Origin: Astropecten irregularis
Taxonomy: Eukaryota; Echinodermata; Asteroidea; Paxillosida; Astropectinidae
DNA length: 64,000 nt
Assembly: GCA_963971285.1 (NCBI GenBank)
Contig: OZ020252.1
Span: 13,925,662 to 13,989,661 of the forward strand
Direction of reading: 5' to 3'
Positions 46,951-57,529 of this stretch are shown here, one piece after another. The notes beneath the pieces were generated by a model. It made no database searches and had not been told where the DNA came from. It saw nothing but the letters and a program-made list of their open reading frames with translations. Within the stretch, counting starts at the first letter, position 1. Every line of letters starts with the position of its first letter. Both the position numbers and the translations under genes were made by a program.

Positions 46951-48563
46951 AAGCCGGGGAGACAGCTATTAACCAACAAACATATCCCAAACCTAAACAG
47001 TAAGCTCCGCCATGTAAAACAGAGAAACGCGATATTTAAAAGCCATATCATCATAATTGCAATACAGCACAGGCTAAACCTCCCTATTCTGCTCAATAGA
47101 CAAACATCGCAATGAAAGGGATTGTTTTTTATAAATAGTAGCTTTATTGAGATTATCATGTATGCAGAGGCAGACAAGGAAATGGCGCCCGGCCGGCAAT
47201 ATTGTACTGGCAGCGCGATGCATGCATAATATTACTTGTGCGCATTATGCAAGCGATGTAACATTTCTAAACAGAGATTCTGCAGTTGGCATTTTTGGAA
47301 AGACAGTCGACGAGAATTTGACAAGAGGAATAAATTATGGAGATGCCCAGGGTGAACACACGGTGTTTTTGCGAGTCATTATCACTTCATAAGCATAAAC
47401 CCATCATGCTCATACCCCAACCTACCCAATAGCAAGGCCGATCGGTCATGCAATCGTTTCATAACACGTAAATAGGTGGTTATTACTATACTGTCCTACA
47501 AGCACTTCCATAATGAAAAACATTATACGGCACGAAAAATCATAATCCATTCTCAATAACAAATTTCTGTTAAACTTAAGTACAGAGATCCCCTTTTTGA
47601 TATTATAAATAAAGCCAGGCCGTTTACAATTTAAAATGTCAACATTATGCGCTCAAAATGTGAATAGAATTTCTAGGGCACCGTTGCGATTCTTTCTGAA
47701 GATTATGCTGTCGAAATGGAGAGAATAATAATATTGTTTAAAGAAGAAGCGATTCTGGAAATAGGTGGTTGCCAAGCGCCTGCCGTCTCGCAATATATAT
47801 AACCTTGCATGTCCCAAGAAATAATAAGATATGGATGATGTCACGAGAGTTTCCGTGGCCAGGTGTGATTTGACCAAGCGGCTGTTTCATGAAGACGATC
47901 ATTTTAAGAAACGCGTGTCATTGCTATGACAACGGACGTCCCGGCTCCCACGCATCATTTTCGCCAGCGCGAGCAGCCGCACGGAATCGCGGCACAGCCG
48001 AGAGCGAGATTGTTCAGATAGGAAAACGCCCCACTTCAACCGGGACAAACTACCGACGTACATGTCAACCTCGAGCTGTAAATGATTTACAACGGTCAAC
48101 AAATTAAGTGTATCTCTCTAGCGGGTGGTGAGGCAAGCGTGTCTTAGGAATCGCTCCACAAGGAGAGGGAAGCTGCAATCTCGGGGATGCATCTTGGTCT
48201 GCAGTTGCTGGTGTGCTGGGTGTACAAGAGCCGTACTTCAGTCACAAATTGGACGTGGACAAAGTCCTTGGCGTGTGATATTTGAATAGACAGTTGGAAC
48301 AGCTAATAAAACCTGTAATTTATTTCATTCCGCTTCAACCGCAAATTCCATTATAATTTTCAGTGGACATGAATATATAAGAAAGTGGAAATTGGGCACT
48401 TTGCAGACAGCATTTTCCAAAATTGTGTCATTTGTATTGATATTTTCTGTATTGGTATTGAGAATCTGTTTGATGTGTTTTTTGGAAAACTTAAATGTAT
48501 AAGTCAATAAACGGCAACGGATTAACCGTTTTTAGAATTTATATTCTCTTTCTCTCACTGCAG
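46951..48563. promoter_or_regulatory. Upstream region of the phosphatase-like gene
   Basis: GC content rises between about 47,880 and 48,250, which could hold the promoter and a non-coding first exon. The only firm signal is the pyrimidine tract and acceptor TCTCTCACTGCAG ending at 48563. No TATA box or donor could be assigned. Confidence 0.35.
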
Positions 48564-48571
48564 AAGAAACT

Positions 48572-49687
48572 ATGAAAACACTGCAGCAGACCGATCGAGC
48601 ATCAGCGGCAGCGTCAGACCGTATGAGGTCAAACAGCACCATTGCCTCTACAGCAACAAGAAGCACGGTGGCTTACAGGAGGAGTACCTCATCGTCCATG
48701 TCCCCACAGACTTCCTTCAGCATCGTCAAGCCTATCACCGTCTCCTCTGCGCCGTCTGGCAAATCCACTAACAACACAGTACCGAGTGGGTACGCGTCGT
48801 CGTGTCCGGACCTCCTGTTTGTCAAGACGGAGTCATTCTCCTCCGGGGAGACTCATCGGAAGCTGCATCTTTCCTCCTCCCTGAGCGACGGCCGTCGCAG
48901 CCCGCGTGCCGAACTCTACTCCCGACACCAGCTTTCCCAGAGCACCAAAACGTCTCCTAGCCACTTAAGGATGGATCTCTCAAGGAAGACCTCTTCGGTG
49001 TCTTCTTGTCGATCCTCCTCTGAGATGGATAACCTGTCGTGTGACGAGGAACTCGACATCTGTAAGGTCATCCCTGAGATTAAGATTGACGAGCTGCCTC
49101 AAAGCTCGACTCCTTTTCGGGACAAGAATATCTCGGAGATCCTGAGTTATCTCTTCGTGGGCGACGCCGAGGCTGCCTTCCGCGAGCCACTCCTGTGCCG
49201 TCTGAACATTGAGTGTGTTGTTGACCTAAGCAACCTCTCACCTGACGAGATCTCCAAGTCCATCCGTCTGAAAGATTGTCCTTGCGTCTGCCCATCTCAG
49301 ATGAAGCATACCCGCACTCGACTTAACCTCCTGGTGGACGACGACATTAACGAGGATATCTTCCACTACTTTGACGAAATCAATGCCTTTTTGGAGGGAG
49401 CTCGGAAGATGGACAGGAAATGCCTGGTGTACTGCTTCGGTGGGAGGTCCCTGTCTCCCACGATTGTTACCCAGTATCTCATGCAGTACAACGGGATGAC
49501 GCTCAAGCAAGCCTACAGCCACGTGAAGAAGAGACGGCCCGAGATCACTATACCTGCTGGGTTTCGAAGTGCCCTCGTGCGATTGGAGAGACAACTCCAT
49601 CCAGACACCAACCCGGCCATCATGTTTGAGAACGAGCTCCAGACGGAGGCAGTGGGACATGCCTGCGCCCAACAGGCCTGGGCCTAA
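48572..49687 (+). CDS. Dual-specificity-phosphatase-like protein, predicted pseudophosphatase (371 aa)
   Basis: The whole coding region is in one exon; a polypyrimidine tract and CAG acceptor end at 48563, eight bases before the ATG, so a 5' UTR intron is likely. Residues 1-180 are Ser/Thr-rich and probably disordered. Residues 185-345 read as a DSP domain: ISEILSYLFVGDAEAAF (strand/helix opening), LNIECVVDLS, LLVDDDINEDIFHYF (general-acid loop, Asp 256-258), then the P-loop at C288. The canonical loop is HCxxGxSRS; here it is YCFGGRSLS. The cysteine, third-position Gly and both Ser remain, but His-1 is Tyr and the phosphate-binding Arg at +6 is Leu. Such a loop should bind or hydrolyse phosphate poorly, so a STYX-like scaffolding role is more likely than catalysis. 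The following TIVTQYLMQYNGMTLKQAY helix is typical of DSPs. Codons are GC-rich compared with the flanks, which supports a real gene. Confidence 0.9.
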   Translation: MKTLQQTDRASAAASDRMRSNSTIASTATRSTVAYRRSTSSSMSPQTSFSIVKPITVSSAPSGKSTNNTVPSGYASSCPDLLFVKTESFSSGETHRKLHLSSSLSDGRRSPRAELYSRHQLSQSTKTSPSHLRMDLSRKTSSVSSCRSSSEMDNLSCDEELDICKVIPEIKIDELPQSSTPFRDKNISEILSYLFVGDAEAAFREPLLCRLNIECVVDLSNLSPDEISKSIRLKDCPCVCPSQMKHTRTRLNLLVDDDINEDIFHYFDEINAFLEGARKMDRKCLVYCFGGRSLSPTIVTQYLMQYNGMTLKQAYSHVKKRRPEITIPAGFRSALVRLERQLHPDTNPAIMFENELQTEAVGHACAQQAWA

Positions 49688-52255
49688 TGGAGAGTCGATG
49701 GTGTGCCTTCCGTGACAATCATGGTACTCGAGTATATTAAATTAAGGCAGGTCCGAGTGTCAGTATATAGCCCTGCCGTATACACCGACAAAAAGCAACC
49801 CATGCCAAGCGAGCAATGTGTCCAAACCAACTCATATATACCTGCATTTAGTAATGTTAAGCTGCTTGATGAATTTGCACCAATGATATTATGATTATTA
49901 GCACAATGTAAAAAGTCAACCACTCGCACATCTGACACCTTTTAAATCAAATTGAAGGACAAAAACCAATCAAGGAAATCTCGTCTTGTATTAAACTAGT
50001 TCTTCCTGTTGTTTCATTTAACGTTTTGTCCTTGTTATTTGTTTATTAATCAATTAATTGTGGCCTAGTGGTCTGGCGTGTTGGACTCAAGATCTTGTAG
50101 TCAATCTACAGATTACGGGTTCGAATCCAGTCATGGGTTAACGGTGCTTGCGTCCTTGGGCAAAACGCTTTGTCACAAGTCATGTTGTTTCTCTTCACCC
50201 AGGAGTTAATGTGTGCTTTCCGTGCGCTTTCATACAGTAGCCGGGAGTTGAGATTGTTTCAGTAATGTTAGTGGGGCCCGATGACCAGGGAAAATAATGG
50301 TATTAAGCGCCTTGAGCAACCTCTGGGTGGATATGCTGCGCGTTATAAATGTATATATTATTAATTAACTACTGGTCAATTTTAAGTTGTTGTTTTTTAT
50401 TTGAATTTTACCATTTCTGGGTTTTACAGCTGGATGAATGTCGCGTTTGGCCTCAGCAATACCGCGATCACCTTGACACTTGACAGAAATATCAATCGGT
50501 GCATTTCAGAGACCGATAAATCTACCGTGCTTTGTCATTCAGTAGATGCAGGGCGAATAATTTCAAAATACCGGCATGTTATATAAATACCAATTATGTA
50601 TCATCATTGTTATACAGTGTGGCGCGAGAAGTATTATTTTCACCGCAACGTATTCTATATAATTATTCCGTGCAGAAAACTCTTATAATAACATATTTTT
50701 AATTTAGGGTTACCATGAAATTTATTTTCTTTACAAAAAGCAAGAGTTCAATAATCGAAATAATCCCGGATTATTTATCCATTTCAGTTGAATGAAAAAC
50801 AAAATGTTGTACTTGTGTACCTACAATGCAAGAAACAAATTACTTTGTTACTTACGAACAAAATAGGGTGAAAGTTGATTCCCAGTGTGAGCGTGCCTTT
50901 TTGATGACATGAGAAAGAAATGACGTCATACCAAGCATAGCCAATTACGAATCATGAACAGGTTGATATATAGTCTCAGTCATTTTTTTGTGTGTGGGTT
51001 TCATAGCAAAATCGGCAATGCACTGATTATATGTTTCACATGTATTTATTTCAATGACATGTATTTAAAAAAAAACATTTTCACTTTAAATGAAAAGTAT
51101 TCGAATATTTTTAATTAACTCCTAAATAAAATTTCTGCAACTCAAGTTTGAGGGATAATATTTTTTGTGACAGATCTATGAACGGGCAGCAATGTCCAAA
51201 ATGAAATGTTGCAAAATTCGTTGTTTTCAGTAATGAATTCCCAATCGTTTCGAGGATGGACTGAGTTTGATGAATGGTGTTGATGCGTAAAATCACGGTC
51301 CAAACATCGTGTATTTTCATTAGCATTTTGCAACATTTCACTTCTGACTTTGCCCTTTCAGGAGTAATGTACATTCCATGATTACATAATCACAACAGAT
51401 GGTACATCATTGTAAAGAAGAATAATGAAGCTTTCTAATGATGTCAGTTTCACCGTTCATAAATCAGTAACAAAAAAGATATCATCCCTCAAACTTAAGT
51501 TGCAGAACGTTTTTGAGGTGTCAATGTCCCGTGTGTCAACTGTATGCACGTGATGATCAACAAAGTACACTGCTGATATTCTTTCAAAGTACTGATACGC
51601 CACTGCAGTCGTGACTAGCTGTGCAAAAGTAATGTTTGTGTTGAGCAGAGAGACAATCTGTAATGCTCCATCAGCCTATGTCAGCATTGGTGTATCACTG
51701 ATTAGCTTGGTGGAAATGGTGGTAACGCTCTTACTTTCAGAAAAGAAAATCTAAGTTTCTTGATTCATTCGGTTGATACTGAGGCATTCGACAGATGCGT
51801 GGATATACTGAACAAGCATTTGCTTACCTTTTTGGTATACCTTTAGTTCCCAGATGCATTTTGTGATATCCAATTAATTTGAACACGGAACTGAAAAGTG
51901 GAAATCTGAAAAGTGGAAATCTTATCAAATTGTCAATTATTTCAGCATTTAAGCCCGGTTGTTTCAAATGCACCTAAATGTCACAGACACCGGTAATAAA
52001 TCTTGAAAAGTGCACGATATTTATAATGTATTAATACTTGTTTCAAAACATAATGCATACTTTGTATAATTGCATGAACAAGCTGGCAGCCTTATTATGT
52101 AATTACATACTTATAGATTAACCAGTTATTAATGTTGTCTTTCAATGAATGATGTGAACAGTTTCACAGTGTGGCCGCATGAAAAAGCAACAAAGTCTGG
52201 GACTTAAAGCATGGCTTTCTATACCGTGGCCATTATGCACAGAATCGCCTCACCT
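49688..52255. other. 3' UTR and intergenic sequence after the phosphatase-like gene
   Basis: ATTAAA at 49737 is a possible but weak poly(A) signal. A SINE sits at 50061. The rest is AT-rich with no recognised gene. Confidence 0.4.
50061..50365 (+). mobile_element. tRNA-derived SINE, nearly full length
   Basis: Head TGGCCTAGTGGTCTGGCGTG (A box) and ACGGGTTCGAATCCAG (perfect B box). The body TGCGTCCTTGGGCAAAACGC and CACCCAGG is widespread in marine-animal SINEs. The tail GCGCCTTGAGCAAC, GCGCGTTATAAATG ends in an ATT-like run. Confidence 0.8.
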
Positions 52256-52256
52256 C

Positions 52257-52620
52257 TTAAAGGTATGGTACAGGATTGGTAACATACCCAAACAGATATT
52301 TGCACAGATTTACGTATATTTTTAGGATACGAAGATGGTGCTGTAGAAACATACCGTTAAAATATTTACGCCTGAAATGATGTATTTATCCAGAAATTAG
52401 TCAAACAAAGACCAAAAACAATTTTGATATCGGGGCAAGATCAAAATTCCTTTTTATGTTTTATAAGAAAAACTGAGTTGGGTTTTCGCTATTTTCTCGT
52501 GACACAGATGTCCGATTCAGCTCAAATTTTCTAAGGTTTATGTACATGCTGGATCAGACAAAGTGAGAATGCTGCTCTGTGACCTTTACCAATCATGTAT
52601 TTTACAGTATATACATTTAA
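52257..52620. mobile_element. MITE-2 copy, uninterrupted
   Basis: TTAA at 52257-52260, then AGGTATGGTACAGGATTGG; right end ACCAATCATGTATTTTACAG with the terminal TTAA lost. This is the cleanest view of the element's length (about 360 bp). Confidence 0.75.
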
Positions 52621-53460
52621 TATGTATAGCAGATAAGGACTTGTTTTATCGAGTGTATTTCACGGCGTATTTTAACAAGGACATTTTGGCTACTGGTACC
52701 GAATCTATGCTCGAGTTGGCACGGGAATTACTAACTGGAGCTGTAACTATAGAATCTGGATGGTAAACGGGGGTTCCTTAGCCGAGCCATGAAATCGTTT
52801 CCATTTAAGGTTATTTCTGGAGCGTTTAAAAATTCACTCATCAAAACATATTATTTATCGCCGAGGTGGAATACGAATATCAGATTTCCATGTTAAGTAG
52901 CTGGGACGGAAAAGGAAAATAATATGTGTATTTAAAGATATTTTTGTGTATATGTGCATTTAACGTAATTTGACCAAATAACAGATGTGTTATAAAAAAG
53001 TGACTTATTATGATGCACGCCAGAACGCAGATATTATTAAAACTGAAAAAGGAACAAAACACAAATTTGTGTGCCAATTAATATTCTAAATTCATTGCAA
53101 TGTTGAAAAAACTGCTACCAACATGAGTCGACAAAAACAAACGAATCGACAACTGACCAATACGAAATAGACGGTATGACCCCAAACGACCACGTGTCGG
53201 TGCAAGAGTCGAAGTGATTTGGTCGACAAAATTACGTATATAGTTCCATGAAAGGGGGGTTTCTTAAAATGTTATTAGCAATATTATTTGAATGGTGATT
53301 ATAGTGTAATTGCAAGACAGACAGCTTGGATATATTATGAAGGAGATTTGGTTGTCCCTTTTCGCCGTTAGCAACACGACTTTGGCAACAACACAGCAGT
53401 GTCTGTATATTCACTTAAAACCGCGTACTAATGATGGGAATTAAAGGATGTATATGCTAC

Positions 53461-53476
53461 GGTTGCCGTAGCAACC
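53461..53476. promoter_or_regulatory. Candidate RFX X-box
   Basis: GGTTGCCGTAGCAACC is a 16-bp inverted repeat matching the RFX-family X-box (GTTGCC, 2-bp spacer, AGCAAC), usual in promoters of ciliary genes. It lies 51 bp upstream of the ATG at 53528. Confidence 0.45.
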
Positions 53477-53527
53477 ATATGACGCATATTGTTTTAATGA
53501 CCTTCTGTGAATACAATTGAAGGCAGT

Positions 53528-53653
53528 ATGGCGGAATTGAAATATAACGTAGCGACGACAATGAGTGCAGCAAGGGCTTCCTATTTATCTTCTGGTAAAC
53601 AAAAAGAGGCGGTTGAGATTTTGTGTCTTAGACTTTGCAAGCACAAAACATAA
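53528..53653 (+). CDS. Candidate short first coding exon downstream of the X-box
   Basis: The ATG at 53528 opens 41 codons (MAELKYNVATTMSAARASYL, then SSGKQKEAVEIL). The last part looks like a tetratricopeptide-type helix pair start. The frame stops at 53651-53653; a GTAAAC after codon 22 is a poor donor. No partner exon was found, so this is a candidate only. Confidence 0.25.
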   Translation: MAELKYNVATTMSAARASYLSSGKQKEAVEILCLRLCKHKT

Positions 53654-54387
53654 TTCTCTGCTTTTGCAAAATTCAGTAGAAAATAATGACGCTAATATAT
53701 TTGAAACTCACAGACGAAATTTTAGCTTAATTTTGTTTTTACAACAAAATCCGATCAGAATCAATATTAGCCAAACACATTAATTACAAGGCTATAATTT
53801 AAAGTGATTGCCAAAAAATAGGATTTAGTTTCATGCCAGCCATTTAAGTCGACCATAGGGAGCCGTTAAGACAGCAGGATCTCTTTTCTCTCTGCTCAGA
53901 AAGAAAATTTGATAATTTGATGGGAATGAACAAACTGAGTATTTGTTTTCATAACGCTGGGCCTATATATGGGAGAGTTACTCAGTTGTCTTTGTAATTA
54001 CCAAAATGAATGCGCGGAAAGCATGAAACCTTACTCGTTAATACAAAAGTCGCACCCAAGAATGAGGGCGCTATAAGAAGAATGAAGCAACGCACAATCT
54101 GGGCATGCATAAGGCTAAACGGTTCATCGATCCTACATTCGAAGCAGTGCAATCAACCGAGGCTTGGATTGAAAGAAGCCGTTTTCTCTTAAGAATTGGT
54201 GTTATATTTTCCAACGGGTACACAAGAAAGGTGACAAGATAGATGCACCGTAAGGCCTATAATTCAAAAAACTTTTCAAGGCAATGCCATATTTTTGGAG
54301 GAATAGCTGTAATTGACAATGCGGTAGTCGAAACATAAACAACCTATATGCCAACAACTCGCTACAGGTCGACGCAGAGACACATAA

Positions 54388-57151
54388 TGAGAGGTAATAG
54401 ACTACTTGGACCCCTTGCATATCGTTGCAAAAGGATACGTTTCACACTCCAAAATAATGGAGGAATATTCTCATATCGTCCATGCAATGGCTTGAATGAA
54501 TTACGTGACTGTGATTGATCCCAAATGAATAACCACGTAGTCGACTTTTAAGGCAAATTTCCAAACTTGTCATGTTTCAGACATGGTATCGATGTCGAAA
54601 AGATCGACACCTATAGCTCTGTATTTTGACACCCACAAGATCACAACAACTTAAACGAAGACCGAAATCCGCCAAGAATCGGTCTCCCCAGAGACCAGTC
54701 TCGGTCTTTATTGGTTAATATGGGTATCTAAGTAATAAGCAATTAGTATCGATATCGAAACGGGTAGAAGATCAAAAATAAAAGAGAAAAGACTTAAGAA
54801 ATACTGTGGCTGTTTTTCACTGTTTTCTCAAAAAGTGAGCAACGTATGGGACTGAAATTTTCACAGATGACAGTTACTGTATCTGTCTTGATATTTTTGC
54901 CACTGAATCTGTCTTTCTTTGATAAATACCAAAGTATGATATTACCTTTAAAGGATACCGATACACTGAAACGAAAGTATGATTGATAATGAATGATTAG
55001 ACATTAATCTTTAGACCATGGAGATAGTTTAGACTACGTGGTACATCATTACACTTTTGCCAAAGGGGAAAAAATAACAAGGATATGACGGATGGAATCC
55101 AGGAAAGGGGTCTTCCATAAAGTACGTACGCACGAAGGGGGGGGGGGGGGGGGGGTGTTACCGATGCGTACGCCATGCGTACAGGGGGGGGGGTTCAGGC
55201 CAATGCGTACCGTACGCAAACGAAAAATTTGAGAAGTAATAGACTACTTGGACCCCTTGCACATCGTTGCAAATACGAAGGATACTTTTTACACTCCAAA
55301 ATAATGGAGGAATATTCTCATATCGTCCATACAATGGCTTGAATGGATTACGTGACTGTGATTGATCCCAAATGAATAACCACGTAGTCGACTTTTAAGG
55401 CAAATTTCCAAACTTGTCATGTGTCAGACATGGTATCGATGTCGAAAAGATCGACACCTATAGCTCTGTATTTTGACACCCACAAGATCGAAACAACTTA
55501 AACGAAGACCGAAATCCGCCAAGAATCGGTCTCCCCAGAGACCAGTCTCGGTCTTTATTGGTTAATATGTGTATCTAAGTAATAAGCAATTAGTATCGAT
55601 ATCGAAACGGGTAGAAATAATCGATATACCTAGCTGAGAATTTTGAGCTAACGAGACTACAGGGCCGAACCGACTAACACGACGACCGAGACCTGTACAA
55701 ATCGGTCTCGGACCATACCGGCTATTACCTTTATTCACAGGCTCCCACACTATAGTCATCGTTACAGGTGAGTAATATTATTGTCCCTTTGGGCGTGTTG
55801 TGGAAGTAAACGGAGTCTGTGGACAAGATGCAAATGCCACTATCAACATTTTCTTCCTATCCATACTTCCCCTTCGAGAACTGAACGAGATCCTAAGTGA
55901 AAAGGGACCGGTACATGTATTGATATTTACTCGACGCGGTTAAACTACTATAGGCTGATGGGGGTCCAGCAAAGGATACAGGGTGGGGAGGGGGTTTCAA
56001 TGGTCACGCGTATTCATATTTTAAAAACTTCAATCGTGTTAATACATTATACATCGTATCTCTTCCCATTACCATATTGTACCCAAAGTTTGAAAAGAGG
56101 CCTATTTGAAAAACAGCAGATGGATGAAATTACCTATAAAAATTCGGCCATTGTTTGATTGCTAATAGGCCTACATGACCAATAATACACGAGTAATCTC
56201 TCAACATTTGGTCCATCGATTTAAACGCCGACATTTATTCGCTTCAACTCAACAAAGACACTTTCATGGCACTGCATTTTTATGTGAGAAATGCGTAACC
56301 ACTCAGAATGATTTACTGCCACACGTTGAAAACGATATTATCATGGTTTCTGACTTTTACTCTCATTTTATTAATGCATTCAGACAATGACTAATGAGAG
56401 TTGACAAATGTTGTCTGCCTGGTTCACATACAACGTTGAGGGCGCTTTTCGCGAAGCCTCTGCTGATAATAATATGGTGGGAATCGGCAAAATATTGTTC
56501 CCGAAGATAAAAGGTAGTATCATACTTTGGTAAGAAACCAGAATAGAAATGTTCACAGATTTACGTATAAATTACAGGGTATGAAGATGGTGGTGGTAGA
56601 AACATACCGTTAAAATCTTTCCGCCTGAAATGGTGTAAGTTATCCAGAAATTAGTAAAATGAACGACCGAAAATCTGTTTGAGCTTTTAAAAGATCAAAA
56701 ATAAAAGAGAAAAGACTTAAGAAATACCGTGGCTGTTTTTCACTGTTTTCTCAAAAAGTGAGCAACGTATGGGACTGAAATTTTCACAGATGACAGTTAC
56801 TGTATCTGTCTTGATATTTTTGCCACTGAATCTGTATTTCTTTGATAAATACCAAAGTATGATATTACCTTTAAAGGATACACTGAAACGAAAGTATGAT
56901 TGATAATGAATGATTATAGACATTAATCTTTAGACCATGGAGATAGTTTAGACTACGTGGTACATCATTACACTTTTGCCAAAGGGGAAAAAATAACAAG
57001 GATATGACGGATGAAATCCAGGAAAGGGGCCTTCCATAAAGTACGTACGCACGAAGGGGGGGGGGGGGGGGGGGGTGTTACCGATGCGTACGCCATGCGT
57101 ACAGGGGGGGGGGGTTCAGGCCAATGCGCACCGTACGCAAACGAAAAATTT
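54388..57151. repeat. Segmental tandem duplication with internal deletion
   Basis: 54388-54769 repeats as 55231-55614, and 54770-55228 repeats as 56693-57151. The first copy lacks the ~1.08 kb that separates these blocks in the second, and its junction falls at a shared AGA triplet. Poly-G tracts near 55140 and 57058 are duplicated with the rest. Confidence 0.8.
56505..56874. mobile_element. MITE-1 copy (a half copy is duplicated at 54770-54951)
   Basis: Left end AAAGGTAGTATCATACTTTG and right end ACCAAAGTATGATATTACC plus TTTAA. The right half occurs again in the upstream duplicate. Confidence 0.75.
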
Positions 57152-57529
57152 GCATAGCATTATCGCGCGAAAAGAGAGGTAAAAAAACCTGAAAAAGCAC
57201 CGGGATTGTTTTGTTTTTTTTCCTTTTTTTTTCTTATTCTACATGATAAAAAATAGTAAAATCCATCTGTAAATGTATAAAAACCTGTTAAACTTTAGTC
57301 ATTCATTTCAGAATTTGAAAGTGACGTCCCAATAACGGTACCGGCCCGGATTACGGTGACATTTTAATGATGCCAAAGCAAGGGACCACGAGAAGTGAAA
57401 AACCTAATGTGGAATGCGTATGCGTAAAGGGGGGGGGGGAGGGGAGACCACTGCGTACGCCATGCGTACAGAGGGGAAGGGGGTCAAAAAGGTCGGCATT
57501 TCGTGCGTACGTACTTTATGGACGGCCCC
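57026..57529. mobile_element. MITE-6 with 30 bp TIRs rich in GTACGTACGC
   Basis: Left TIR 57026-57055 (GGGGCCTTCCATAAAGTACG...) and right TIR 57500-57529 pair at 29 of 30 positions. GCCATGCGTAC repeats inside next to G-tracts. AAA flanks both sides. The upstream duplicate at about 55111 keeps only the left end. Confidence 0.8.

Noticed and set aside
49238-49672. 144-codon frame antisense to the phosphatase-like gene
   Set aside because: Long antisense frame produced by GC-rich codons; no homology seen.
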